The notes under the pieces were generated by a model. It made no database searches, had not been told where the DNA came from, and worked only from the letters and a program-made list of their open reading frames with translations. From contig NZ_JANEWG010000012.1 in the NCBI RefSeq assembly GCF_028069725.1, positions 43,324-107,323 on the forward strand: a stretch of DNA of 64,000 bases, given 5' to 3'. How positions within the stretch are numbered: position 1 is the stretch's first letter; each line of letters opens with the position of its first letter. Both the position numbers and the translations under genes were made by a program. This DNA comes from Citrobacter sp. Awk 4 (GTDB lineage: Bacteria > Pseudomonadota > Gammaproteobacteria > Enterobacterales > Enterobacteriaceae). This document shows positions 32,449-40,723 of the stretch, piece by piece.

Positions 32449-32524
32449 GGCCCCTTAGCTCAGTGGTTAGAGCAGGCGACTCATAATCGCTTGGTCGCTG
32501 GTTCAAGTCCAGCAGGGGCCACCA
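32449..32524 (+). tRNA. ileX: tRNA-Ile2 (anticodon CAT, lysidine-modified)
   Basis: The 76-nt sequence folds as a cloverleaf with acceptor arms GGCCCCT/AGGGGCC, encoded CCA, T-loop GTTCAAGTC and anticodon loop CTCATAA. The CAT anticodon with this body is E. coli ileX, read as Ile-AUA after lysidine modification by TilS. Position beside mug agrees. Its 3' half (from 32478) is the prophage attachment site; the phage-supplied sequence restores an intact gene. Confidence 0.95.
32478..32524 (+). other. attL core (3' part of ileX)
   Basis: The 47 bases from GACTCATAATCGCTTGGTCG to the encoded CCA of ileX are identical to 63763-63809. This is the crossover region used by the integrase. Confidence 0.93.
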
Positions 32525-32550
32525 AATTTTAGCTGTAAAATCATATAATT

Positions 32551-32576
32551 AAGCCACTCTAGCGAGTGGCTTTTTT
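32551..32576 (+). terminator. Phage-supplied terminator after ileX
   Basis: AAGCCACTC-TAGC-GAGTGGCTT followed by TTTTTT lies 27 bp past the tRNA, just inside the prophage. It would end ileX transcription in place of the original terminator now beyond attR. Confidence 0.85.
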
Positions 32577-32593
32577 GTTGTCTGGATATCCGT

Positions 32594-32612
32594 TGGCAGC
32601 AAAGTGGCAGCA
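32594..32612 (+). repeat. Direct repeat near attL (possible integrase arm site)
   Basis: TGGCAGCAAAGTGGCAGCA contains two TGGCAGCA units 11 bp apart. Almost the same sequence stands at 63651-63671 near attR, so in the circular phage the pair would flank attP. Confidence 0.6.
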
Positions 32613-32632
32613 GAATTTCAGCTACCATCAAC

Positions 32633-32660
32633 AAAAAACCCGCCGAAGCGGGTTAATTTT
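32633..32660 (-). terminator. Terminator downstream of ogr
   Basis: On the minus strand AACCCG-CTTCGG-CGGGTTTTTTG forms a hairpin with a T-run directly after the ogr stop codon. It can work in both directions because an A/T run also lies on the other side. Confidence 0.85.
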
Positions 32661-32879
32661 TTAGAAATTCATGTGTCCCTGTCCACTATTTAATGGGTGT
32701 GGCGGAGCATGATCGACAAGTCCAGGGGTAACAATGTAGCGCACGACGGTTTCATGGGTAACAAAAGTGGTGCCACAATTAATATTTTGGCACTGGCAGT
32801 AGCGTTCTTTAGTGTTATCAGACACCCGAAAGCTACTACGAGTATGTGCAGCATGTCCGCATTTCGGACAATTCATCAT
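32661..32879 (-). CDS. ogr: Late gene transcriptional activator Ogr/Delta
   Basis: Ogr is the zinc-finger activator of P2-type late promoters and contacts the host RNA polymerase alpha subunit. The 72-aa protein equals P2 Ogr in length and has the four zinc cysteines (CPKC ... CQNINC spacing C-x2-C-x22-C-x4-C) plus SDNTKERYCQC and TFVTHETVVRYI. ATG 32879 lies 8 bp after GGAG; the adjacent ATG 32876 is equally possible. It is the last gene of the D-U-T tail operon. Confidence 0.95.
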   Translation of the reverse strand: MMNCPKCGHAAHTRSSFRVSDNTKERYCQCQNINCGTTFVTHETVVRYIVTPGLVDHAPPHPLNSGQGHMNF

Positions 32880-32948
32880 ATCCGTCTCTCCCCACCGATT
32901 CCTCGCAATCACATAATGATACACCACACATCCATTTTGTGAACAAAA

Positions 32949-34049
32949 TCATTCCATTTCTAAATCATCAATTTTTACTTCAAGCTCCAGACTGGTAGTA
33001 AAACCATTATCCGGGCTGACCGTATGCGTTAACGTAGTAATGGTCCATTCGGCATCGTCGATAGGCTGTTTAAAGCCGCTTACCTTTACTGGCATTTCGG
33101 TGTAGAGATCTGCCCGCCCCTCTGCGAGCTGCAGGGAGAAAAACGCAACACCACGTTGCAGGCGCTCCCATTGCATTTTTGCCGCACGCTCAGCATTGCT
33201 GCGGTTTGCATAAGTACGATTAAGAACCAGCACGTTTTCATCCGTTCCCACCAGATAATCACCCTGTTTTGCTTCCGGCTCTTTGGGCGCGGTGGTTTTC
33301 TTCCGGCGGCGCCTAACCTTTGCAGTCTCTTTTTTCTTTGGCTCACGGGTATGGAGCCAGCTGGCAATTACCCCCGTATAGGCATCGCGATCAGCCAGAG
33401 TAAAACGATGACCGTCACCGGCCTGGCGGGTTATGGTGATAACCGGCAGCGGCTTACCGCTTGCCGTTCTGCCCTGCCCCTGGCGGATAAACAACAGATT
33501 GCCGTCCTTAACTGAGGCTATCGCCCCATACTGCCGCGCCAGCTTCATCAAAAAGCTGGCGTCGCTTTCATTAGTCTGGTCAAGATGATCGACAGGCTTG
33601 TCCAACAGGTCCTTTCCCAGCGCCATCTTTAATTTATGCCTGCCCGCGATTTCCTTCACAACTTCGCCCACCGTTGTCTGGTGCCAGGACTTTTCACGCC
33701 GCGTATTCAGGGTTTCACGGAAATCTGCACTACGCGCGCGGATTGTGAGACGGTCAGGCGCGCCGCTGTGCTCAATCTCATCGACAGTAAACGCCCCTTT
33801 CGGAAAAAGCGGCTGACCTTTCCACCCCAGCGCAAACTGAATAATGGCCCCCCGACGCGGCAGAACGATTAGCCCGTCCGAGTCGTCCAGTTCCAGATCA
33901 AGCTGGTCCGCTTCAAAGCCCCGGTTATCCGTCAGCGTCAGACTCATCAGGCGCGCATCCAGCACGGTAGTCACATCTTTACCTTCAATGATGATACTGA
34001 AACCGGGAGTTTTGCTGTTCAGGTTCAGGAGATCAGAGCTGAAATTCAC
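32949..34049 (-). CDS. D: Tail protein / late control protein gpD
   Basis: The 366-aa protein is gpD, the hub-like protein of P2 tails (related to T4 gp27). It contains FSIIIEGKDVTTVLDARL, DQLDLELDDSDGL, RADSADFRETL-like and TFAWTH-type C-terminal blocks. Residues 237-261 form a very basic Lys/Arg-rich insertion (KKKETAKVRRRRKK). It overlaps the U stop by four bases (ATGA-type). Confidence 0.92.
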   Translation of the reverse strand: MNFSSDLLNLNSKTPGFSIIIEGKDVTTVLDARLMSLTLTDNRGFEADQLDLELDDSDGLIVLPRRGAIIQFALGWKGQPLFPKGAFTVDEIEHSGAPDRLTIRARSADFRETLNTRREKSWHQTTVGEVVKEIAGRHKLKMALGKDLLDKPVDHLDQTNESDASFLMKLARQYGAIASVKDGNLLFIRQGQGRTASGKPLPVITITRQAGDGHRFTLADRDAYTGVIASWLHTREPKKKETAKVRRRRKKTTAPKEPEAKQGDYLVGTDENVLVLNRTYANRSNAERAAKMQWERLQRGVAFFSLQLAEGRADLYTEMPVKVSGFKQPIDDAEWTITTLTHTVSPDNGFTTSLELEVKIDDLEME

Positions 34050-34531
34050 TGCAGTAACCCTCCAACCGTATTTTTCATATTGCCTATCGCAGAGGTGGCA
34101 GATTCCTGCAAATTACTGAGCTGGTCGCTGAGGCTGCCGAACATATCAGACAGCGACTCATCCACCCGTTTCAGGCTCAGCGAAAATTCGATGCGCCGGG
34201 GCATACCGCTCTCAAAAAATTCTGTTTTTGTCTGGCTCAGACTCTCGATCACAAACATGCCGTAAATCGTCCCGCTCCCCTCAATCAGAGGCCAGGCTTT
34301 TCCCAGCTCCGCCATCTGCTCCAGCGCCAGCAAAGACAACCTGCCGCCGGTAATCTCCGGCAGCAGGACGCCGGACAGCGTAAGCGTATCGTTATCCGGT
34401 CCAAGAAACTGCGTTGACGGGCGCCGGTTAACCCGGCTGTTGGCTGCGTGCCGCCAGCTGCGCTGATACTGCAGCTCCTGATAGGGCACTGTTCGCAGCA
34501 TGAATACGTACAACCCCAGCACCATCATCAT
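34046..34531 (-). CDS. U: Tail protein gpU
   Basis: The 161-aa product resembles P2 gpU (159 aa), a tail assembly protein at the tail terminus. Typical blocks are MMVLGLYVFMLRTVPYQELQ, LSGVLLPEITGG and GTIYGMFVIESLSQTKTEFF. Three consecutive ATG codons occur at the start; the first overlaps the T stop (TAATG). GGGGG lies nine bases upstream. Confidence 0.93.
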   Translation of the reverse strand: MMMVLGLYVFMLRTVPYQELQYQRSWRHAANSRVNRRPSTQFLGPDNDTLTLSGVLLPEITGGRLSLLALEQMAELGKAWPLIEGSGTIYGMFVIESLSQTKTEFFESGMPRRIEFSLSLKRVDESLSDMFGSLSDQLSNLQESATSAIGNMKNTVGGLLQ

Positions 34532-37500
34532 TATTCGTAACCCCCTCGATCACTGAAATTACTGCGTGTTTTTGCCCTGGCCCTGCGCTCACGCTCATCA
34601 AGCTGCCGGGCCACCTCGCGGGCGATATCCTGCGCGCTTTGCCCTGGCTGCGCGACAATATGAATTGGCGCGCTTATCTCGTACTTAATTACCTGCGGCT
34701 GTCTCTCTTCCTTCGGCGACGGCGCCGGTTGCGTCCTGACAGGCACACTGTACGGATGAAGTGGTGCGGCTTCTGCCGGGGCAGCCGCCATGCCCATTAC
34801 GCCAGCGACCACGGAAGCGAACACCTTCTGGCGCATAGCCATCGGGTCAACCCTGTTATCCGTGATTTCCGTAATGGCCGGTGCTGGCATGACGGCAGCA
34901 GCGATATCAGCCAGCTCCGCAGCACGATCCCGACCAGGAAGTTTTACCGGGGCGTTAACAATCTCAGGAGGCAGTATTAACCTGCTTTCAGGCCGTTGAT
35001 CCGGGCTGGCTGTTACATCACGAACGGGGCTTACTGTTGCCGCCAGTTTCACCAGTTCAGTAGTGCGATTGATTACCGGAATATTTGCCGGACCGTTCAC
35101 ACTATCAGGCGGCAGAACTATCCCGCGTTCAGGACGTTGTTTAGCGCTGGCCGGTTCCGTCCGGGAAGGATTGAGCGTTGCCGCCACCCTCGCCAGATCA
35201 GCAGTCCGTTTCCTGCCGGTGACATTGGCGGGTCCGTTAACAATCTCTGGGCCATTCTCACCCACGATGCCGAACTGGCCGCGCGGAATGGTACCGCCAC
35301 TGTCGTACATTCCAGCAAAACCCATCGTCGGGAATCCGCCAGGCGGCAGCACCACTTTACCGTCTCTGTTGACCGTAGCTGGCTGCTGCCGCGTGACCTG
35401 TTCAGGAAGCTTCGCTTTGGCCGCCTCCTTGCTGACAATGCCGAGTTTTTCAAGCAGCCAGGACACGCCCGATTTAAGCGAATCCAGCGGGTGCATGACC
35501 ATGTTCAGCCCTGCCGCCAGCGCTTCGCCAAACTGCCGCCCCATCGACGCCGCGCTTTGCAGTTCTGCAGAGGTGGATTTAACCGGCGTCAGCAGATCAG
35601 TAAACCAGCCCCACAACGCCTGGACCTTGTCACCTATCCACTGGAAAACAGGCTGCAGTGGCTCAAACGCCGCACTGATAGGCGCAGCTGCAGCTTTGAA
35701 TCCTTCAACCACTCCACCTAAAAATGCGCTTATCGGCTGCCAGTATTTCCAGACAACCAGCGCCACGCCAGCCAGCGCCGCCACGACCAGACCTATCGGA
35801 CTAAGCAGGGCGCCCAGCAATCCAGAAATCCCGTACAGCGCAACGCGAAGGAGAGCCAGCGGGCCGGACGCCAGAAAACGAAGCACGCCACCGGCTGCGG
35901 ATAATCCCCCGCGCAACGCGGCCAGCGGATTCATTACCATGCCGATAATGTTGCGAATACCAGACATTCCGCCGCGAAGGACAGCAAGCGGCGCACCGGC
36001 CAGCGCTTTCAGCGCATTGCCAGCCAGCCCGGCAGAACGGCGCAGGGAGTTAAGGGGAGACGTCAGCAATCCGGCGCTGCTGCCGGATGCCGCCAGGCCA
36101 CGGCGCAACAGGGAAAGCGGCGCATTTGCCAGCCAGGACAGCGCACCGCCAGTGCGGGTCACTGCAGACATAACGGATGGGAGTGTTTTTACACCCAGCA
36201 CGGACAGGCCTAAACGGATCACCGCCAGCGGCCCCAGCACGGCAGCCACGGCCACCGCCAGCGTGCCGAGTACAACGGTTATCGCAGCAGTGGCAGCCGC
36301 CACTTTCATCAGCGTGCCCGCCAGCTGCGGGTTAGCCTCAACCCATCGACGCAGTGCCCCGGTAACGCTTTTGACGTACCCCATGATATCCATCAGCGGC
36401 TGGCGCAGGGTTTCACCCAGGCTACTGAAAGCGTTCTGCGCGCCCGTTTTAACAAGCAACCACTGCGCGGAAAGTGAATCCTTATTGATATCGGATTCTT
36501 TCTGCATGGAGCCCTTAGCCTCAGTGCCTGAGGTAAGTTTCAGCTGTCGCTGCAGCTCCGGCAGGTTATTTGCCAGCTTCGCCGCATCGTCGCCAAACTC
36601 CTTGCCAAATATCATCGTCATGGCGGACAGGCGCTTGTCCTGCGGCAGTTTGTTAACCTTCTCCAGCACACGCTGAATGGTCCCCATTGCGTCCTTTGTC
36701 ATCTGCTTTTCAATCTCTTCTGGATTGAGTTTCAGCAGATCCATACCTTCCATGAACCGCTTGCTCTGCATGGTTGCAATCGACAGTTCGCGCACCATCG
36801 CATTTGATGCGCTGGCGGCAATTTCAGGCGCGGCGCCCAGAGACAGGAAGGTGGAACCCAGCGCGGCCGCCTTGCGGAAATCAAGCCGGTCAGCCACGCC
36901 GCCCATGCGCTGCAGCACATTGATGATATCGCCGCCCTTAGACATGGCGTTATCGTCCAGGTAGTTCAGGGCATCGCCAAGCTGTTCAATATTGCGGGTC
37001 GGCACTTTATAGAGCTGCGCGATTTTCCCCAACCCCTCCGCCAGCTCATCAGCGGGCAGCTCGAATGCCGTTGCGGCCTTTGCTGCAGTGGATGCAAAGG
37101 CCAGCAGGTCACGCTTCTGGTCTTCGTAAGAATCGTTCTGGTTTGTCACGCCCATGCGGGCGCCACCTTCAACCAGCGCGGCATAGTCGATGGCGCCATT
37201 CTCCATCGGCAGCTGTTCACTGGCGGCCTTGATGGCATCCTGCATGTCATAAAACTGCTTTGTGCGGTTGCCGTTGTCGTCCCGCAGCCCGTTAACCTGC
37301 TTTGCCACGCCTTTCATCGCATCTTCCATGCTGGCATAGCTTTTAACGGCAGCCATCACCGGCGCACCCATCGCCAGCCCGGCGGCAGTCGTCGTTGCTC
37401 CGGCGCCCGCAATACGATCCCGCACCTCAAGGCGCCGCGAATACTGATCGCGGACGGCGTTCATACGGGCCTGCTGCTCGCCCAGGCGTTTAAGGGATTT

Positions 37501-37974
37501 CTGCTGTCGGTCCAGCGCCTGCCGGGTTTCGTCGGCATTCTGCCGCAGCTCCCGCTGCGCACTGCTCAGCTTTTTGGTGTCCAGCCCGGCCTCATTGAGC
37601 GCAAGACGCTGACGCTGCACCGACTGACGCAGGCCGTTGTATTTGCTCTGCAGCTCGTTAACGCGGTTTTTTGCCTGCTCCAGCAGACGCGCCTGCGCCG
37701 CCGTCGGCCGGTTAGTGGCCGAGAACTGCGTGGCAAGCTTCGCCGCTTCTTCGCGTGCGGCTTTAAGACTGTTGCCGGTGACGGCCAGCTGCGCGCTTGC
37801 CTTGCGGAAACCGTCAATACGGCCCGCCTGGGCGTCCAGTTCTTTTAATCTTGCGCGGCTTTGCTGAATGGCGGTAGCCAGCTCTTTAGAACTGGCCTGC
37901 GCTGATCGGAATGGGCGGGTGAGCTTGTCAACCGCATTTAGAATTACCTGCAAACGCAGGTTAGTGTCACTCAT
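34531..37974 (-). CDS. T: Tail tape measure protein gpT
   Basis: gpT sets tail length. At 1147 aa it is larger than P2 gpT (815 aa). Order: N-terminal coiled coils (about residues 10-190), a TP901-type tape-measure core (about 200-480, with AMKGVAKQVNGLRDDNGNRT), a hydrophobic membrane-active stretch (about 530-770) with repeated PLxxLRxGL motifs, and a C-terminal region with a 47-aa repeat (residues about 911-1032) before a final coiled segment. The start overlaps the E' stop by 8 bp. The repeats are probably the cause of the extra length. Confidence 0.94.
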   Translation of the reverse strand: MSDTNLRLQVILNAVDKLTRPFRSAQASSKELATAIQQSRARLKELDAQAGRIDGFRKASAQLAVTGNSLKAAREEAAKLATQFSATNRPTAAQARLLEQAKNRVNELQSKYNGLRQSVQRQRLALNEAGLDTKKLSSAQRELRQNADETRQALDRQQKSLKRLGEQQARMNAVRDQYSRRLEVRDRIAGAGATTTAAGLAMGAPVMAAVKSYASMEDAMKGVAKQVNGLRDDNGNRTKQFYDMQDAIKAASEQLPMENGAIDYAALVEGGARMGVTNQNDSYEDQKRDLLAFASTAAKAATAFELPADELAEGLGKIAQLYKVPTRNIEQLGDALNYLDDNAMSKGGDIINVLQRMGGVADRLDFRKAAALGSTFLSLGAAPEIAASASNAMVRELSIATMQSKRFMEGMDLLKLNPEEIEKQMTKDAMGTIQRVLEKVNKLPQDKRLSAMTMIFGKEFGDDAAKLANNLPELQRQLKLTSGTEAKGSMQKESDINKDSLSAQWLLVKTGAQNAFSSLGETLRQPLMDIMGYVKSVTGALRRWVEANPQLAGTLMKVAAATAAITVVLGTLAVAVAAVLGPLAVIRLGLSVLGVKTLPSVMSAVTRTGGALSWLANAPLSLLRRGLAASGSSAGLLTSPLNSLRRSAGLAGNALKALAGAPLAVLRGGMSGIRNIIGMVMNPLAALRGGLSAAGGVLRFLASGPLALLRVALYGISGLLGALLSPIGLVVAALAGVALVVWKYWQPISAFLGGVVEGFKAAAAPISAAFEPLQPVFQWIGDKVQALWGWFTDLLTPVKSTSAELQSAASMGRQFGEALAAGLNMVMHPLDSLKSGVSWLLEKLGIVSKEAAKAKLPEQVTRQQPATVNRDGKVVLPPGGFPTMGFAGMYDSGGTIPRGQFGIVGENGPEIVNGPANVTGRKRTADLARVAATLNPSRTEPASAKQRPERGIVLPPDSVNGPANIPVINRTTELVKLAATVSPVRDVTASPDQRPESRLILPPEIVNAPVKLPGRDRAAELADIAAAVMPAPAITEITDNRVDPMAMRQKVFASVVAGVMGMAAAPAEAAPLHPYSVPVRTQPAPSPKEERQPQVIKYEISAPIHIVAQPGQSAQDIAREVARQLDERERRARAKTRSNFSDRGGYE

Positions 37975-38403
37975 CGCTGGCCCCGCTTCTCTGAATCGCT
38001 TTATGCCGCCACTCCAGCACTTCGGTCAGCGGCATAACGTCAGTGACGGACGGCGGCCAGTGAAAAATGGTGGCGATATCAGCCACCAGGTCTTCTACCG
38101 TCAGGCTGTCGGCAAACCGGCAAGCACCGATTTCTTCAACAAAAAAGTGACCACCTCAACCGACAGCGCGGTGAGATCGGCGGGGTCCATTTCAGCCATT
38201 TCCTGAGCGGTCAGCGCGGGCGTGGAGATGCGGGGAATAATCGTCATCATCGCGCCGACGTCCATATCCATGATCGCCTGCAGACGGGTGCCACGCAGCG
38301 CGCCGGACTGCGGCTTGCGCAGCACAATTTCGGCAATTTCGGTTTTACCGCGTTTGATTGGGGTGTCCAGCTGTACGGTTTTTTCAGTCAGTTGTTCGCT
38401 CAT
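37967..38403 (-). CDS. E': Tail assembly protein gpE+E' (-1 frameshift product)
   Basis: A -1 ribosomal frameshift on the slippery heptamer T TTT TTG (minus strand, 38146-38140) inside E would fuse the first 88 codons of E to a 57-codon overlapping frame. That frame reads VEEIGACRFADSL ... VADIATIFHWPPSVTDVMPL ... AIQRSGASDE, which is the E' (GpE family) sequence of P2-like phages. The fused product is about 145 aa; in P2 it is 142. E and E+E' act as tail assembly chaperones for the tape measure. The frame has no good start of its own. Confidence 0.88.
38101..38403 (-). CDS. E: Tail assembly chaperone gpE
   Basis: The 100-aa unshifted product has the P2 E pattern: VLRKPQSGALRGTRLQAIMD, MDVGAMMTIIPRISTPALTA, EMDPADLTALSVEVV and FLL. 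ATG 38403 is chosen because AGGA is seven bases upstream; the ATG two codons earlier is too close to it. Most ribosomes are expected to stop at its own TGA and a fraction to shift into E'. Confidence 0.92.
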   Translation of the reverse strand: MSEQLTEKTVQLDTPIKRGKTEIAEIVLRKPQSGALRGTRLQAIMDMDVGAMMTIIPRISTPALTAQEMAEMDPADLTALSVEVVTFLLKKSVLAGLPTA

Positions 38404-38457
38404 TGTCATGTCCTGTTAATAAGGTACTGGCGCGGCTGCCCGCGCCTTTAAAGTAGA

Positions 38458-38973
38458 TCAGAGGCCCAGGGCGTTGCGGTGTTCTTCCATCAGGTCCACG
38501 CCATCAACGATTTCAATCATGTTGATCACATCAACCTCATAGAGCACCTCGCCGTTAATGGTCAGCTTCGCGTAGCTGTTGGTGCTGCTGACTTTTGTGG
38601 TGTTGCTCTCCCCGGTTTTCCATTCGCCGGAATCGACTTCTTTATGTCGCCCGCGCACAACCAGCTCAACGGCCTGCACTTCGCCGGTATCGTCACGCTG
38701 AATGGAGCCGGTGAAACGCAGCTGGATACCGTCAACGGTGGCTTTACCCATCTGTTTGAATAACAGCAGTTCGGTGCCACCGATTGAAAATTCCGTGTCC
38801 AGCGCGCCATCATCCAGCCCCAGATCAACATCAGCCGAACCGGGCATACCGCCGCCGCGATACTTTTCAAACTTGCGGCCGAATTTAGGCAGGTTCAGGG
38901 ACTCAACAATCCCCTGATAGTTATTCCCGTCGTTAAACAGGTTCAGGTGTTTTAACTTGCGTGGTAAAGCCAT
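38458..38973 (-). CDS. FII: Tail tube protein gpFII
   Basis: The 171-aa protein (P2 FII is 172) begins MALPRKLKHLNLFNDGNNYQ and ends GVDLMEEHRNALGL, matching the contractile-tail tube family. It follows FI by nine bases. Confidence 0.95.
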   Translation of the reverse strand: MALPRKLKHLNLFNDGNNYQGIVESLNLPKFGRKFEKYRGGGMPGSADVDLGLDDGALDTEFSIGGTELLLFKQMGKATVDGIQLRFTGSIQRDDTGEVQAVELVVRGRHKEVDSGEWKTGESNTTKVSSTNSYAKLTINGEVLYEVDVINMIEIVDGVDLMEEHRNALGL

Positions 38974-38982
38974 ATTGTCCCC

Positions 38983-40155
38983 TTACGCGCTGACCTGGCT
39001 GGAGAAATCCAGCAGATACTGATCGGTGATGCGCTGGCGCAGCATCAGGTTTTCCAGAGGCGGTACCGGCGTATAGTCGTAATCGATAGTGAGCTTCCCG
39101 GCTTTCAGGGAATCTTTATCGTTTACGGACTCATCCAGCCAGCAGTCGGCGCCGATGATGTAGCCCTGCGTTTTCAGGTTACGCAGTTTGGCGCGAATAC
39201 CTTCGATAATGTCGCGGGCCAGTGACGGGTTAAGCACGCCATCCACCGCCCACATATGCGCTTCGGCGATGGTGTCAGCCAGTACCTGCGCGGTGCGGGT
39301 GTAGTTTTCAAAGGCAAACAGTGGATCGTCACTGAGGCAACGGGAACCCCAGAAGCGGAAGCCGTCTTTGCGGATCAGCGTGGTGACATCGTTCTGGTTC
39401 AGCAGCCCCGCATCGGTTGCCGGGTCCTGCAAATCCCAGAACACATCAGCAGAAATGCCGGTGACGCCATTCACGCCCACGTTGGACAGGGATTTGTGCC
39501 AGCCGGTCTGTTCGTCAATTTTGGCACGCAGGCCAAGCGCACGGGCTGAGGCATAAGCCGTTGCGTCAGCATTCAGCACGGTGTCAAAACTGATGAAATC
39601 AGGCCAGATCAGCATTCCCTCGCGCTGGCTGAAATTAGCGCGGTAGGCAATGGCCTCCTCTACCGTTTTGCAGCCGTAGGCTGACAGATAGGCGAACCCG
39701 CGCAGACTCTGCGCCACGCTCAGCAGCTCAGTGGCAACCGCCTGCGTGTCATGCCCCGGCACGCCCAGAATGCGCGGCTTGACGCCCAGCTGCGACTGCG
39801 CCGAAAGTAGCGCTTTCATACCCGTTTTTTTACCGTCAGCAGTTACGCCGCCGATAATGTTGGAGGTGGTTTCCGCTTCGGTTTCGCCCTGTGCCACGCG
39901 CACAACGACGGTCACGGGTTTAGCCTGGTCTGCAATCGCATCCAGCGAACGGGCCAGCGTGCCGGACTCGCCCGCTTTACCGCTGGCAGTCAGCACATCG
40001 GTCAGCAGGACCGGCTTATTGAGGGGAAACATGGAAGCATCAGCATCATCGCCGGTGCAGACCATGCCCACGATGGCGGTGCTCACCGTGGTAATGGATC
40101 GGGTGCCCTCGTTGACTTCAACAACGCGCACCCCGTGGTGGTAATCCTGAGCCAT
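38983..40155 (-). CDS. FI: Tail sheath protein gpFI
   Basis: The 390-aa contractile sheath protein begins [20 protein letters not shown] and includes [40 protein letters not shown] and [23 protein letters not shown] 40155 has GGAGAG at proper spacing; the much longer frame upstream (68 codons) runs over the promoter and terminator and is not used. An Ogr site lies 75-92 bp upstream. Confidence 0.95.
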   Translation of the reverse strand: MAQDYHHGVRVVEVNEGTRSITTVSTAIVGMVCTGDDADASMFPLNKPVLLTDVLTASGKAGESGTLARSLDAIADQAKPVTVVVRVAQGETEAETTSNIIGGVTADGKKTGMKALLSAQSQLGVKPRILGVPGHDTQAVATELLSVAQSLRGFAYLSAYGCKTVEEAIAYRANFSQREGMLIWPDFISFDTVLNADATAYASARALGLRAKIDEQTGWHKSLSNVGVNGVTGISADVFWDLQDPATDAGLLNQNDVTTLIRKDGFRFWGSRCLSDDPLFAFENYTRTAQVLADTIAEAHMWAVDGVLNPSLARDIIEGIRAKLRNLKTQGYIIGADCWLDESVNDKDSLKAGKLTIDYDYTPVPPLENLMLRQRITDQYLLDFSSQVSA

Positions 40156-40229
40156 AAGGCAGTCTCTCCGGTTTACAGGGGGTGTGCCTATGTTCTGGTT
40201 GATATGCGCGCGGCGCACGCGCCGGGCTA

Positions 40230-40247
40230 TGTGTGGGGAATGACACA
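40230..40247 (-). promoter_or_regulatory. Ogr-type late promoter site (PF)
   Basis: TGT-N12-ACA, the dyad bound by Ogr/Delta, is centred 83 bp upstream of the FI start. Counting 55 bp from its centre puts transcription start near 40184, with CATAGG as a -10-like hexamer at 40192-40187. P2 has its PF promoter at the same place. Confidence 0.75.
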
Positions 40248-40257
40248 ATGGAAGGGG

Positions 40258-40283
40258 TAAAAAAATCCCCGCAGGTGCGGGGA
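40258..40283 (-). terminator. Terminator after the tail fibre genes
   Basis: On the minus strand CCCCGCACCTGCGGGG followed by ATTTTTTT, just past the tail fibre assembly gene. P2 carries the fun/Z cargo genes in this gap; here only the terminator and the late promoter are present. Confidence 0.9.
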
Positions 40284-40288
40284 CAGGA

Positions 40289-40723
40289 TTAATCTTCGGG
40301 AGTGGCAGGCCAGATAATTTTCTGCGGTTCAGAAGTATCAACCGCCTCCAGAGCATCAAGATAATCCAGCCACAAATTGTACCGCTTTAAATCGTCTTCT
40401 TTGAGCCTCCCAATTGCCGCTTTTCCGGGCCATTGCCTTTCATTCATGTAGCTATTGGCCTCATTAATTCGTCTTTGCTTATCGAATTCAGCCGTCGCCA
40501 GTAACTCGTCGTAGGTTGGGGGCGGTGCATCAGCCCAGCAAGGCTGACTATTTTCGTCATGAGACAAAATCTTACCTTCCGGGAATTGCTGGTTAAATTC
40601 AGCGGCCTGAGAATCTGAAATATTAACAGCATCATCAGGCCATGTTCCCGCATCCACATAGTGCTGTTTCAATCCGACAGGGATAATCATGTTTTGCGAT
40701 GGGCTGTAAATGTAATTGCTCAT
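40289..40723 (-). CDS. Tail fibre assembly chaperone (Tfa/gpG-like)
   Basis: The 144-aa protein belongs to the Tfa family: [20 protein letters not shown] at the start, then [20 protein letters not shown] and a hydrophilic end. It helps fold and trimerise the tail fibre encoded just upstream. Start ATG 40723 overlaps the H stop (TAATG). Confidence 0.88.
   Translation of the reverse strand: MSNYIYSPSQNMIIPVGLKQHYVDAGTWPDDAVNISDSQAAEFNQQFPEGKILSHDENSQPCWADAPPPTYDELLATAEFDKQRRINEANSYMNERQWPGKAAIGRLKEDDLKRYNLWLDYLDALEAVDTSEPQKIIWPATPED

Noticed and set aside
35063..36676. 537-codon plus-strand open frame opposite gpT
   Set aside because: It mirrors the tape measure gene and its low-complexity Ala/Ser/Pro content is the antisense of T's repeats.
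40156..40288. Cargo gene at the P2 fun/Z position
   Set aside because: The gap contains only a terminator and a late promoter; no open frame of note.
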